From: Betaproteobacteria bacterium TMED22
GTDB lineage: Bacteria; Pseudomonadota; Gammaproteobacteria; Burkholderiales; Eutrophovitaceae
Reading direction: 5' to 3'
Length of the DNA: 64,000 nucleotides
NCBI GenBank assembly: GCA_002167745.1
Contig: NHCB01000013.1
Coordinates: 98,215 to 162,214, forward strand
Of this stretch, positions 35,544 through 46,183 are shown piece after piece. The notes under the pieces are model-generated. The model was given only the letters and a program-made list of their open reading frames with translations. It was not told the origin of the DNA and made no database searches. Position 1 is the stretch's first letter. Each line of letters opens with the position of its first letter. A program made the translations under genes and the position numbers.

Positions 35544-35575
35544 GCCGCATAAACTTTCATATCCATCCAGTCTTT

Positions 35576-36745
35576 TTACAGTGAGGCTGAAACAACTCGG
35601 CTCCTCCCAGAACGAGGCGTTCGACGGTCTTTAACTTGTCCCGCCAATTGGCCACAAGCCCCCGCAATATCATCACCACGCGTCCTTCTAACTGTAGTCA
35701 CCAACCCTGCGTCAATAAGTATTTTCTGAAACCGGATAACCACTTTTTCAGAGCTTCGATCAAATCCAGATTCATTGAACGGATTAAACGGAATGAGATT
35801 AAATTTGCAAGAAACACCGCGAGTGGCGGTTATAAGTTCTCGAGCATGCTCCGCCCGATCATTAATCCCGGCTAGCATGATGTATTCAAATGTTACGAAA
35901 TCCCGAGGTGAACCACGGCGTTGCCATTTTACGCCTGAAATAGCACCACCTTGCGAACAGTCTGTGTATCGCTTACATGCCTCCATTAAATCTGCTATCG
36001 GATATTTTTTATTAATTGGAACTATCTGGCTTCTCAAATCATCATTAGGAGCATGAAGAGAAACAGCCAGAGACACCGGACAATCCTCTCTTAAACGATC
36101 AATATTGGGAACAATACCAGAGGTCGAAACTGTTACCCGTCTGCGAGACAATCCATAAGCAAAGTCATCAAGCATAATTCGTACCGCATGGACTACGTTT
36201 TCGTAATTGGTCAAAGGCTCTCCCATTCCCATCAAAACGACATTCGAAACCGCTCGGGATGGATCAGATCCGTCAAGTCTGGCTCCCATGCGCTCAGCTT
36301 CTGGAAATCGATTTTGCGCCAACCACAACTGTCCAATAATTTCTGACACTTTGAGGTTACGATTAAACCCCTCTCGTCCTGTGGCACAGAATGCACATTC
36401 AAGTGCACATCCAGCCTGAGAAGAAACACATAGGGTGCCACGACTTTTCTCTGGGATAAACACCGACTCCACAGAGTTTGCATTGTCAACCGGAAATAAC
36501 CACTTAAGGGTCCCGTCATCAGACCGAGATTCACGCTCAAACGCTGGAACACGAATCGTCGCCAACTCACTCAGTTTCGCCCGTAAAGACCTAGAAAGAT
36601 CAGTCATTAGATTAAAATCAACGATCCCACGCTGATGAATCCATTTGAACAGCTGCTGCGCTCGAAATGAACTCTCACCAATTTCCTTGAGAAACTCAGC
36701 GAGTTGCAATCGGTCAAGGTCGAGTAGATTGGTTTTTACAGTCAT
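35576..36745 (-). CDS. rlmN: Dual-specificity 23S rRNA (A2503)/tRNA (A37) methyltransferase RlmN
   Basis: 389 aa radical [38 protein letters not shown]. Confidence 0.97.
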   Translation of the reverse strand: MTVKTNLLDLDRLQLAEFLKEIGESSFRAQQLFKWIHQRGIVDFNLMTDLSRSLRAKLSELATIRVPAFERESRSDDGTLKWLFPVDNANSVESVFIPEKSRGTLCVSSQAGCALECAFCATGREGFNRNLKVSEIIGQLWLAQNRFPEAERMGARLDGSDPSRAVSNVVLMGMGEPLTNYENVVHAVRIMLDDFAYGLSRRRVTVSTSGIVPNIDRLREDCPVSLAVSLHAPNDDLRSQIVPINKKYPIADLMEACKRYTDCSQGGAISGVKWQRRGSPRDFVTFEYIMLAGINDRAEHARELITATRGVSCKFNLIPFNPFNESGFDRSSEKVVIRFQKILIDAGLVTTVRRTRGDDIAGACGQLAGQVKDRRTPRSGRSRVVSASL

Positions 36746-36748
36746 AAA

Positions 36749-37174
36749 CTATCGCGGGTAAACGTTCATGCTAGGAAAAAAATAAGAGATTTCGATCGCT
36801 GCATTTTCAAAAGAATCTGAACCATGGACAGCATTAGCATCAATGCTTTCGGCAAAATCAGCACGAATACTTCCGGCATCAGCTTGCTTAGGATCCGTTG
36901 CTCCCATTAAATCTCTATTTCGCTTAATTGCATCCTCACCCTCAAGCACCTGAATACACACAGGCCCAGAAGTCATGAAGTCAACTAGGTCATTAAAAAA
37001 AGGACGGTCTTTGTGCACAGCATAAAATCCTGCAGCATCAGCTTTCGACAGAAGCGCAAATCTCATAGCCGATATCTTTAAACCTGCGTCCTCGAATCGG
37101 GTGAGTATCCTCCCAATCAAGTTCTTTTTTACCGCATCGGGTTTAATAATTGAAAGCGTTCTCTCTATTGCCAT
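36749..37174 (-). CDS. ndk: Nucleoside-diphosphate kinase
   Basis: 141 aa; [33 protein letters not shown]. Confidence 0.98.
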   Translation of the reverse strand: MAIERTLSIIKPDAVKKNLIGRILTRFEDAGLKISAMRFALLSKADAAGFYAVHKDRPFFNDLVDFMTSGPVCIQVLEGEDAIKRNRDLMGATDPKQADAGSIRADFAESIDANAVHGSDSFENAAIEISYFFPSMNVYPR

Positions 37175-37270
37175 TGTCTCTCCATCACATTGTTTAAGTT
37201 AACAAAACCTCGGTATGTTAACACGCGCCGTGCGCATTAAAATGACGCTTGTTAACCTTACAATTTTAGC

Positions 37271-38602
37271 TCAGTGATTTGGACGCCATATGATATTTAT
37301 ACCTCTTTCGTCTTTTTGAGCACAACAATGTCCCGAAACACCATGATTACCAACGAATAGCGCCTCCGTGCCAACAAAAACTACCGGAATACTCGACCGG
37401 AGCCATGGAGGAATTCCCTCTGTCTGCCATATTTTTCGCAGCTCTCTTCTTGGTCGGTTTTGCGCTAGAGAAAAACGTTTGTTTCCGGAGCCTAGCCGAA
37501 CAGTCAGAGATCCATGCGAAACATACTGTTTTGAGATACCTCGGCCCAACACCTCTGAGAACTCAAGATGTCCTAAGTCTCCCGGCAGATCGATATACGT
37601 CTCCCCACTCCAAACTCTCGACCATCCTTCATTCGTCACATCTTTTCTATCAACAAGGTACACATGCTTGCGGTATCGCTTAACACTAATGCTTTTGTTA
37701 TTGACGGAAACAGCTGCACTTATTTTCGCGTACTTACACTGCCGTAAAGCCTCTGTCATCCAAGTTCGTCCGGGAACAGACGCACCGCGACGCCGAAATA
37801 ACTCTCTAAACATATTGATAGCACGAACTTCAGACAAACTATTTAATCCCTCAAGATCAATACCGCCGCATGGACTAATTAAAAGGTCAATATCCTGCGC
37901 CGCTACTTCCTTCAACAAATCACTGGTATCCGCTAAATTTTTAATGACATTTACTATTGATTCTTCATAAGCTGGAAATCGAGTCCTTAACTGAGGCAGC
38001 ATTTCCTTCCTGAGATAATTCCTAGAATAAATACGATCACTATTTGAAGGGTCTTCCACCCAAGTGAGACCTCGTTGCTTCGCGTACTTCACAATTTCGT
38101 CACGGCTAACACCAAGCATCGGGCGAAAGATTTTTTTATGGGTACTGTAGTCGTCTCTAAGAGATGTCATACTCGAAAGACCGTCCACGCCAGAACCTCG
38201 GAGGGCTTGCAAGAAAAAAGTCTCAATTTGGTCATTCTGATGGTGGGCAAGCAAAATCATCGGTGACTTGTGGCTCAACAGGGCATCGTAGCGCGCTTGA
38301 CGCGCGGCGCCCTCGATTCCAAGCCGAGATCGCTCTGGGACTTGCACATCAAGAATGCTCAAAGGAATTGAATAAGACTCACATAATTGAGAGCAAAAAT
38401 CAGCCCATTCAGTAGATTTGTGATGCAGATGGTGATTCACGTGAGCAGCATCAATCTTGAGGTCCAACGACACAACCAACCGTGATAACACGTCAAGTAA
38501 AACAACAGAGTCCACTCCCCCGCTTAAAGCAACAACTACCGTTTGCCCCGCGAGTCGGTTTAACTCAAACTGTTCCTTAACTTTGATTTCTAAGTCAGTC
38601 AC
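37271..38602 (-). CDS. tilS: tRNA(Ile)-lysidine synthase
   Basis: 443 aa; VVVALSGGVDSVVLLDVL PP-loop, AHVNHHLHHKSTEWADFC, LAHHQNDQIETFFLQALRGSG. Confidence 0.96.
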   Translation of the reverse strand: MTDLEIKVKEQFELNRLAGQTVVVALSGGVDSVVLLDVLSRLVVSLDLKIDAAHVNHHLHHKSTEWADFCSQLCESYSIPLSILDVQVPERSRLGIEGAARQARYDALLSHKSPMILLAHHQNDQIETFFLQALRGSGVDGLSSMTSLRDDYSTHKKIFRPMLGVSRDEIVKYAKQRGLTWVEDPSNSDRIYSRNYLRKEMLPQLRTRFPAYEESIVNVIKNLADTSDLLKEVAAQDIDLLISPCGGIDLEGLNSLSEVRAINMFRELFRRRGASVPGRTWMTEALRQCKYAKISAAVSVNNKSISVKRYRKHVYLVDRKDVTNEGWSRVWSGETYIDLPGDLGHLEFSEVLGRGISKQYVSHGSLTVRLGSGNKRFSLAQNRPRRELRKIWQTEGIPPWLRSSIPVVFVGTEALFVGNHGVSGHCCAQKDERGINIIWRPNH

Positions 38603-38662
38603 GATTACGCACGATAAGTAGCGATAAACCTCTCAAAAACAAATGATAAAAGTATTAAAAGT

Positions 38663-39625
38663 TTACTCAACCTCAAGGAATTTACCGTAACTCATAATTC
38701 GACCTAGCCGTTTTTCAACTAGCTTAGCAGGTGATAAATCCATGACACTGGCTAAGGAGTCTTCCAAACTTTTCTTCAAGGTCTGAAACATTGCACTCTG
38801 ATCCCGATGTGCACCGCCTAAGGGCTCTGAAACGATCTTATCAATCAAGCCAAGTGTTTTAAGGCGACTCGCAGTAATGCCTAAAGCCTCTGCGGCCACC
38901 GATGCCTTCTCCGCACTTTTCCAAAGAATCGACGCACACCCCTCTGGAGATATGACGGAATAAATGGAGTACTGCAAGCTTTGAACTATATCTCCTACGG
39001 CAATAGCCAGAGCACCGCCGGACCCACCTTCTCCTACAATGGTAGTAATTATAGGCACCCTTAAGCGCGCCATTGCATACAAATTTCTGCCTATAGCCTC
39101 CGACTGACCTCTCTCTTCTGCACCCACCCCGGGGTAGGCACCGGGTGTATCCACAAACGTGAACACAGGCATGTTAAATTTTTCCGCCAACTCCATGAGT
39201 CGGAGAGCTTTTCTATAGCCTTCTGGTTTAGGCATGCCAAAATTACGATGCAGTTTTTCCTTCGTATCGCGCCCCTTTTGGTGACCTATTACGACTACTG
39301 AGCTATCGTTGAACCTTGCAATGCCCCCAACTATAGAAGGATCATCTGCAAAAAGTCGATCCCCGTGAATCTCTTCAAAGCCTGAAAACAGTGATTCAAT
39401 ATAGTCCAGCGTGTAGGGTCTCTGAGGATGCCTCGCAACTTGAGCAATTTGCCAGGCAGTTAACTTAGCGTATATCTCCTTCGTTATCGAATCGCTTTTT
39501 TTTCGTAATCTACCGATTTCCTCAGATATATCAACCGCGGAATCATCTTGAACAAACCTCAGGTCCTCTATTTTGGACTCAAGCTCTGCGACCGGTTGCT
39601 CAAAATCAAGAAATGTTGTTTTCAT
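38663..39625 (-). CDS. accA: Acetyl-CoA carboxylase carboxyltransferase subunit alpha
   Basis: 320 aa; [62 protein letters not shown]. Confidence 0.98.
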   Translation of the reverse strand: MKTTFLDFEQPVAELESKIEDLRFVQDDSAVDISEEIGRLRKKSDSITKEIYAKLTAWQIAQVARHPQRPYTLDYIESLFSGFEEIHGDRLFADDPSIVGGIARFNDSSVVVIGHQKGRDTKEKLHRNFGMPKPEGYRKALRLMELAEKFNMPVFTFVDTPGAYPGVGAEERGQSEAIGRNLYAMARLRVPIITTIVGEGGSGGALAIAVGDIVQSLQYSIYSVISPEGCASILWKSAEKASVAAEALGITASRLKTLGLIDKIVSEPLGGAHRDQSAMFQTLKKSLEDSLASVMDLSPAKLVEKRLGRIMSYGKFLEVE

Positions 39626-39693
39626 ATTGAAATTCTAAATACTTTTCCAACGATAGACACTAATGATCAAAGTATCAACTGCGTTACGCCGTA

Positions 39694-41457
39694 TTAAAAT
39701 ACTACTCCTGCTCGGCCTCTTGGATCGTTTAAAACCGAACACCTTATTTGCTTTGTATCACAATGAATAGCTTGCATGTTGCCCCATTTTCTCCGGTAAA
39801 CCTGCACATCATGCCCTTTGCTTCTCAGCTGAGAAATCCAAGCGTCGTCAAAACTGTCTGGCTCAACTTGCACTCTGTCCGGCAAATATTGATGATGATA
39901 TCGAGCTAGAGAAACAATAGCTTCAGGATCAACATTAATCGGGTCTAAATACTCAAGAATTGCCAACATAACCATACTTATGATTCTTGATCCACCAGGA
40001 GTACCGATCGCTAAATCACCTTTCTCACTTCCAACAAAAGTAGGAGACATCGAGGAAAGCGGTCGTTTGCGCGGCTCAATTCCATTAGCTCTATTCCCCA
40101 CAAGCTCGTATGCGTTACCTTTGCCAATTCCAATTGAAAAGTCATCCATATGGTTGTTCAACAATATTCCGGTATTTCCGGCAACCATGCCTGAACCAAA
40201 CGGTCCATTTATCGACAAGGTTGCAGCAACCCGATTACCCTCATCGTCGACAATTGAAAAGTGAGTAGTCTCCTCTCCATCTAATGTAAGGTCGAAGACT
40301 GTCGGAAGACTATCACTATCCGTCGCGGCATCGAACGAAATTGACCGCCCTCTCTTTCGGGCGTATTCAAGACTCATTAATTGTTTTAACGGTGCGTCAG
40401 AAAAGTCTGGATCACCCATAAACCTGGCTCGGTCATTGTATCCGCGTCTCATAGCCTCAACCATCAAATGAGGTCGAACCGTATGATCGTGACTATAGTA
40501 AGACAAATCCTCCAAAATATTGAAGACCTGAGCCATTACCAAACCACCGGAGGAAGGTAACGGCGCCGTAACTATTTTTGCGCCATTAAAGTTAATAATT
40601 ACGGGGGCTCGTTCCTTTACTTGATAATTTTTTAGGTCGTCAAGCGTCCAATTACCACCAGAGGAGACCACATGATTTACCATTTCATGTGCGATACTAC
40701 CGCGATAGAAAGAATCAATATCTTTTGCCATGGTTTCCAGCGTTTGCGCTAAATCAGGTTGCTTTAAAACCTCACCCAATTTAAATGGCTCACCTTTATT
40801 AAAAAATATGCGTTCTGAAAGTTTAAATTTCCTAATTCGCTTCTCAACCCAACCCACTGCGCGAACGTATCTAGGGTCGACCGAAAAACCATCACGAGCT
40901 AACGTAATGGCTGGCTGCAAAACGGCCTCCAACGGCAACTTCGCATAAACTGTTGATAAATGCTGGAGCGCGGCGGGGATACCTGGGATCGCGGCTGCAA
41001 GAGGGCCTTCTCGTGATCGTAGAGGCACCCCTAACCCTTCTGCGTTGAGATAAAGACCTTCGGAAGCCCGCTCAGGCGCTATTTCTCGAGCATCAACAAA
41101 GACGTCTCGACCTGAGTCAGCAACATGCAATAGATAAAAGCCACCACCACCCAAACCAGAAGAATAAGGCTCCACAACACCCAAAGCAGCAGTCACAGCA
41201 ATAGCTGCGTCAAAAGCATTCCCTCCGTCAAGCAAAACCTCACACCCGGCAGCTGTGGCTTCTGGGTGAGCAGTGGCGATAGCGCAACTATCGCTCGCTT
41301 GAGTCTGATGAGACAACGAGCAAAAGATGATTACAAAAAAATATACGGTTGATAATTTTAGTATTGATCTTGCACTAAATATCCATCGCAAGCTGTGCTC
41401 TAAAAACTGAGGCATGAAAACTCTCCGACCAAATACTCCGTCTTTACGATCAGCCAT
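39694..41457 (-). CDS. ggt: Gamma-glutamyltransferase family protein
   Basis: 587 aa; GGNAFDAAIAVTAALGVVEPYSSGLGGGGFYLLH, autoprocessing region EETTHFSIVDDEGNRVAATLSING, PLSSMSPTFV. Confidence 0.93.
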   Translation of the reverse strand: MADRKDGVFGRRVFMPQFLEHSLRWIFSARSILKLSTVYFFVIIFCSLSHQTQASDSCAIATAHPEATAAGCEVLLDGGNAFDAAIAVTAALGVVEPYSSGLGGGGFYLLHVADSGRDVFVDAREIAPERASEGLYLNAEGLGVPLRSREGPLAAAIPGIPAALQHLSTVYAKLPLEAVLQPAITLARDGFSVDPRYVRAVGWVEKRIRKFKLSERIFFNKGEPFKLGEVLKQPDLAQTLETMAKDIDSFYRGSIAHEMVNHVVSSGGNWTLDDLKNYQVKERAPVIINFNGAKIVTAPLPSSGGLVMAQVFNILEDLSYYSHDHTVRPHLMVEAMRRGYNDRARFMGDPDFSDAPLKQLMSLEYARKRGRSISFDAATDSDSLPTVFDLTLDGEETTHFSIVDDEGNRVAATLSINGPFGSGMVAGNTGILLNNHMDDFSIGIGKGNAYELVGNRANGIEPRKRPLSSMSPTFVGSEKGDLAIGTPGGSRIISMVMLAILEYLDPINVDPEAIVSLARYHHQYLPDRVQVEPDSFDDAWISQLRSKGHDVQVYRRKWGNMQAIHCDTKQIRCSVLNDPRGRAGVVF

Positions 41458-41540
41458 TAACGTTTAATGAGCCAATGACTAGAATGTTTCGTTCCATTCA
41501 AGACACATCGCACCGATGAAGAAAAAAGAAACAGGTATAC

Positions 41541-42905
41541 CTACTGCACGAACAATTCGTTGATAGCTGCTAAATCAGCCTCTATAAGTCGTCCAGTCAC
41601 TGCTTGAAGTTGAAATTTTGCGAGAATAGAATCATAAATCGCGTTAAACATGTCCCTTCGGGCTTCGGCTAGTAAGGTTTCCGCATCCAAAACAGCTACA
41701 GCCGTTCTTACACCAACCTCTAAACCTAGCTTAGTAGATTCCAATTGAAGCTTCGTCGATAATAATGCTTGTTCCAAAGCGTCAATTCGAGCAATTCCGG
41801 TTGTATAGTCAAGATAAGCCACTCGAGCGTCTTGTGCCACCTTACGTTTCACATATTCAAGATCAAGAGCCGATTTATCATATTGAGATATAGCTTCCCT
41901 AGTTTCTGAATTAACCTTACCTCCCTCGAAGAGTGGCACTTGGAAACGTAAACCAACAACGCCAGCCGTTGTATCAGAGCCAGATCCGAAGGTACTATTT
42001 CCAGCGTAGCTATCAACAATCGATCCCACTAAATCAACAGTAGGCGCCGCCCCCAATCGATTGAATTGAACTCGAGTCTGGGCAATACTTACTTCATGTT
42101 GCGCAAGAATCATTTCAAGTGATTGCTCTTTTGCACGCTGGACCCACAAGGCAATATCATTAGGCATCGGGGCTTCTAATTTAACTGGCATCTTGAGTGG
42201 AGCCAAGTTTTCTGAAACAGGTCCACCGACGAGCTCTTGCAGCGCCTCCTTCGAAACTCTAAGGTCATTTTGAGCAGCAAGTTCTTCCGCTAAAACAAGG
42301 TCTAATCTAGCTTTAGCTTCACGTTGATCGGTTATTGTCGCTGTACCCACAGAAAAATTTCTCTTTGCCAGCTCCAACTGTTCCGAAACAGCCAACTTTT
42401 GAGCGCGTACAGTACCCAAATTGGTGCGGGCTCGCAGCACATTGGAATATGCCCACAATGTGCGCAACATTAGTTTTTGATTGGCAATCTCTAAGCGAGT
42501 GGAAGCTTTAACTATTTCGAGTTGAGCCAGATCAATCGCAACGTCATTTTGTTTTCGATAAATCGGTTGCGTGGCAGTGACCCCATACTCGTACGACTCG
42601 TAATCACGATGTCCCGTACTAAAAGTGGAATCCGCATCAACACTGTTATAGTCGTAACCTGCCTCAAGGTTAATTTTTGGCAATTGACTTGACTGAGCCT
42701 GGGGTAGACGCTCCTGCACCGCCAAGTACTCTGCCTTCGCTGCAGCATACTGGGCATCCTTACCGACCGCCTCTTTATATAGGTCAAGCAGATCAACCGC
42801 TTGGGCAGAGCCAAACAGTGACAAACTTAAAAGTCCAACTAAACGAATCATTTGGTTAAATACCTCTACATTAAATATTGCTTTGATACAGCTCAGGACT
42901 GACAA
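41541..42905 (-). CDS. tolC: TolC family outer membrane efflux channel
   Basis: 454 aa; VDLLDLYKEAVGKDAQYAAAKAEYLAVQERLPQAQSSQLPKINLEAGY, two OEP repeats. Confidence 0.92.
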   Translation of the reverse strand: MSVLSCIKAIFNVEVFNQMIRLVGLLSLSLFGSAQAVDLLDLYKEAVGKDAQYAAAKAEYLAVQERLPQAQSSQLPKINLEAGYDYNSVDADSTFSTGHRDYESYEYGVTATQPIYRKQNDVAIDLAQLEIVKASTRLEIANQKLMLRTLWAYSNVLRARTNLGTVRAQKLAVSEQLELAKRNFSVGTATITDQREAKARLDLVLAEELAAQNDLRVSKEALQELVGGPVSENLAPLKMPVKLEAPMPNDIALWVQRAKEQSLEMILAQHEVSIAQTRVQFNRLGAAPTVDLVGSIVDSYAGNSTFGSGSDTTAGVVGLRFQVPLFEGGKVNSETREAISQYDKSALDLEYVKRKVAQDARVAYLDYTTGIARIDALEQALLSTKLQLESTKLGLEVGVRTAVAVLDAETLLAEARRDMFNAIYDSILAKFQLQAVTGRLIEADLAAINELFVQ

Positions 42906-42934
42906 TATACCTCCAAACCCCTTTGTATGCTGGA

Positions 42935-43792
42935 CTAACGCCTAAAATTGGTTATCTCAGCTGATCGGATTGTGTTCTCGAGGAGCATTGTAATCGTCAT
43001 AGGCCCCACGCCACCAGGAACCGGTGTCACAAATCCGGCAACAGTCCGCACTGATTCATAGTCTACGTCACCCGCCAAAGAACCATTTTTTAAACGATTA
43101 ATACCAACATCAATGACCGCTGCGCCTGGCTTGATCATGCCACCTTCCAAAACATTTAGTTTACCAACGGCAGTAACCACAATATCTGCCTGCCTCGTAA
43201 ATATAGACAAATCGGGCGTTTTAGAATTACAAATCGAGACGGTAGCGCCACGCTCAAGCAACATTAAGGCCATTGGTTTGCCTACAATATTACTTCGTCC
43301 GATAACTACTGCATGCCGTCCTTCAATCCGAACGTTGTAGTAATCCAGCAACTTCATGACGCCGTGAGGCGTGCATGGATAAAACGTAGCGTTTCCCGTA
43401 ACCATGGCTCCAACATTTACCTTATGAAATCCATCAACGTCTTTTTCAGGTCTAATTGTTTCTAAAATTTTGTGTTCGTCAATATGTTTGGGGAGAGGGA
43501 GTTGAACTAAAATCCCGTTAATGCCCGGATCGTTATTCAATCGTATCAACTCGTTTAGAACAGCTTTTTCAGAACAATCTGTTGCAAGCCTCTTCACCGT
43601 AGAATTAACGCCAACAGAATCACACGCGCGGATCTTATTGCGAACATATACTTGAGATGCAGCGTCATCGCCAACCAAAATTACCGCCAAGCCAGGTTTG
43701 ATATCTTTCAGCATCAGACTACCTACTCTGTCTTTCATTCGCGCTCTCAATTCCCGAGACACCAATTTACCATCGACAACTTTTGCGCTCAT
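42935..43792 (-). CDS. folD: Bifunctional methylenetetrahydrofolate dehydrogenase/cyclohydrolase
   Basis: 285 aa; GLAVILVGDDAASQVYVRNKIRAC, GILVQLPLPKHID, PVPGGVGPMTITMLLENT. Confidence 0.98.
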   Translation of the reverse strand: MSAKVVDGKLVSRELRARMKDRVGSLMLKDIKPGLAVILVGDDAASQVYVRNKIRACDSVGVNSTVKRLATDCSEKAVLNELIRLNNDPGINGILVQLPLPKHIDEHKILETIRPEKDVDGFHKVNVGAMVTGNATFYPCTPHGVMKLLDYYNVRIEGRHAVVIGRSNIVGKPMALMLLERGATVSICNSKTPDLSIFTRQADIVVTAVGKLNVLEGGMIKPGAAVIDVGINRLKNGSLAGDVDYESVRTVAGFVTPVPGGVGPMTITMLLENTIRSAEITNFRR

Positions 43793-43854
43793 TTGTTAAC
43801 CACGTTAAGCATTTACAGTTTTATTTGGGCGCAGCGTTTTTAAAAATGCTGCTA

Positions 43855-43877
43855 GCTAATCATAAACCATGACTAGC
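43855..43877 (-). terminator. Stem-loop covering the stop codon of the molybdopterin oxidoreductase gene, with downstream T-tract
   Basis: Minus strand GCTAGTCAT-GGTTT-ATGATTAGC (9 bp, one G-U) then TAGCAGCATTTTT; stop TGA at 43860-43862. Confidence 0.6.
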
Positions 43878-45974
43878 ATCTGCTTTCTGGATCTCTGCGA
43901 GAGTGGAGTAGTATACAGGACCGCGCCCCATATCAGCCTCTTTTTGACTTGTAAGTGCATTAAGATTCATTCCATTTTTCATCTTCGACCCTTGCAACTG
44001 TTTAGGAGCGCCCAAAACTCCGGGCCTCAGTCCCTCAACAATATGCGCATGGCCAAAAACCTCTCCACGATCGTTAAATAATCGGCAAAAATCACCCTCA
44101 GAGATTGACCGCTTATCCGCGTCATCAGGACTCAACTCAAAAGTGGGGCGAGATAACATGTTTTGTAAATGCTCTACATGTTGAAATGTCGATCCGATAA
44201 AGTAATGCGTCGCCGCACTAAAAACCTGCAGTGGGTAAGGACTTAACTCGTCCACTCCGGATAAACCCTCTACCTCTGGAACATGCGCGGGCATCGGATC
44301 CAGCCCGAGCTCAGCCATTTGCTTGGAATAAATTTCAATTTTTCCAGAAGGTGTCGGCCAAATACCAGAGTTAACACCTTTCCTTCGCGGAGAGTCGACC
44401 GCACCTTTTGCCCAACCTTGCTTTTTGAGCAAATCTAGACTTACGCCTTCAAAAAGGGGATTGAATTCAGGATCGATAATTTCTTCGATCATTTCCTCAT
44501 CAGTCTGAGAAAAGCAAGACTCTGTGTACCCCATTTTCTCCGCAAGTCTTCGAAACATCTCACTATTATCTAAACTTTCTCCCAATTTATCGATCGCGGG
44601 CATTGACAAACCATAGTAATAAGCTCCGTAACCCGCCAAAATATCCATGCGCTCAAGCGCGGTGTCTGCTGGTAGTAAAATATCCGCATAAAGAGCTGAA
44701 TCGGTATAGAACGTATCATGCACAACCGTGAATAAATCAGTTCTGGATAGTCCCTGTCGGGCAGCCTGCGTATCTGGCACACAGTTCGCGGGATCAGCGT
44801 TCCATACAAAGAGCGCTTTGATTGGCGGATTCGCTTTATTGAGAGCATCACCCAATTGAATCATATTAAAATTTCTAGGATTCCTACCTTCCAACAAATC
44901 GGATCTAAAGAATCGATCCTCATCAAAGACCCTCAGCTCTCCCCCGGTTGAAACACACACCCCTCCATCACCTCGGGCAGCGCCTGTCACAGTGGGAAGC
45001 AATTTTATTGCGCGCATCATAGATCCGCCATTTTCATGTCTTTGTATGCCCCAAGTACAACGGATAAAAGAGCTTTTTGTAGATGCGTACAAATCAGTTA
45101 ACCGCAATATGTCAGATGCCTCTAAACCTGTTATCGCAGCAACTTTTTCCAAGCTATATTCTGCTAAACGTTCATTGACAAACCGATCCCACCCAACAGT
45201 ATGTTCTGTTATAAATGCCTCATCATGTAGGTTATTGTCAACAATCAACTTCATCATGCCTAGAGCAAGCGCAGCATCAGTCCCAGGCTTAGGTGAAAGA
45301 TGCCAGTCTGAAAAATCCGTTGTTCGGGTAACTCTGGGATCAATAGCAATAATTTGAGCTCCATTTTTTCTTGCTTTCTCAAGAAAAGGCATCGCATGCA
45401 CTCCCGTGCTAACAATGTTAGTACCCCACAGAAGTATGACATCCATATCCGGCAAATTCTCAATGTTGGCGTCACCAACTCGCCCAAACGTATAAGCCTC
45501 TGCAGCAGCGCCAGCTGCGGTGCATATTGTGCGCTCTAAACGACAAGCACCCATTCGATTAAAAAAACGTTGCCCCATGCCCAAAAATCCAGTCATACCC
45601 ATTGTTCCGGAGTAAGAAAACGGCAAGACCGACTCCGCGCCATCAGTATCTATAATGTTTTTAAACCGACTGGAAATCTCATTTAAGGCATCTTCCCAGG
45701 AAATCCGCTCCCACTTTGCACCTGGACCTTTTGATCCAACTCGTCTTTGCGGATACAAAACACGCTGATCGCTGTACACATATCCGAGGTAACTATTAAC
45801 CTTTCCGCATAAAAAACCTTGAGTCACAGGATGGGACTTATCTCCCTCTACTCGAATCGCTCTGCCGCTCTTTTGATCCACTGTGACGGACATGGAACAA
45901 GCGTCTGGACAGTCGTGCGGACAAGCTACATGTACTCGTTTAGTATCTTTGCTGTTAGTCGTGGCATTTTCCAT
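43860..45974 (-). CDS. Molybdopterin (Mo-bis-PGD) oxidoreductase, DMSO-reductase superfamily, single-subunit
   Basis: 704 aa; N-terminal Fe-S motif CPHDCPDACSMSV...GFLCGK; IDPRVTRTTDFSDWHL, C-terminal molydopterin dinucleotide-binding domain. Confidence 0.88.
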   Translation of the reverse strand: MENATTNSKDTKRVHVACPHDCPDACSMSVTVDQKSGRAIRVEGDKSHPVTQGFLCGKVNSYLGYVYSDQRVLYPQRRVGSKGPGAKWERISWEDALNEISSRFKNIIDTDGAESVLPFSYSGTMGMTGFLGMGQRFFNRMGACRLERTICTAAGAAAEAYTFGRVGDANIENLPDMDVILLWGTNIVSTGVHAMPFLEKARKNGAQIIAIDPRVTRTTDFSDWHLSPKPGTDAALALGMMKLIVDNNLHDEAFITEHTVGWDRFVNERLAEYSLEKVAAITGLEASDILRLTDLYASTKSSFIRCTWGIQRHENGGSMMRAIKLLPTVTGAARGDGGVCVSTGGELRVFDEDRFFRSDLLEGRNPRNFNMIQLGDALNKANPPIKALFVWNADPANCVPDTQAARQGLSRTDLFTVVHDTFYTDSALYADILLPADTALERMDILAGYGAYYYGLSMPAIDKLGESLDNSEMFRRLAEKMGYTESCFSQTDEEMIEEIIDPEFNPLFEGVSLDLLKKQGWAKGAVDSPRRKGVNSGIWPTPSGKIEIYSKQMAELGLDPMPAHVPEVEGLSGVDELSPYPLQVFSAATHYFIGSTFQHVEHLQNMLSRPTFELSPDDADKRSISEGDFCRLFNDRGEVFGHAHIVEGLRPGVLGAPKQLQGSKMKNGMNLNALTSQKEADMGRGPVYYSTLAEIQKADASHGL

Positions 45975-46183
45975 AATTTATTCCCATTAGATTGATCCAG
46001 CACCTTAAATGAACGAACCAAAGCCATCAGCGGTCGTAGGTTAAGTTAGGTAACGCCAAATCTTATCAAATTAATATTATGAAGAACCATCCATTTTTGC
46101 CTACAATCTCATTGTTGACTGATTGGACCATTATGTCACGGCACACCCAATAAATTCAAAAATCGACTCATTAAAGATACACA

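Noticed and set aside
37368-37970. 200-aa plus-strand ORF
   Set aside because: Antisense to tilS, whose translation has clear conserved motifs.
39690-39703. GTATTAAAATAC overlapping the ggt stop codon
   Set aside because: Only a 4-5 bp stem with little loop; too weak to add to the stop-embedded hairpin set.
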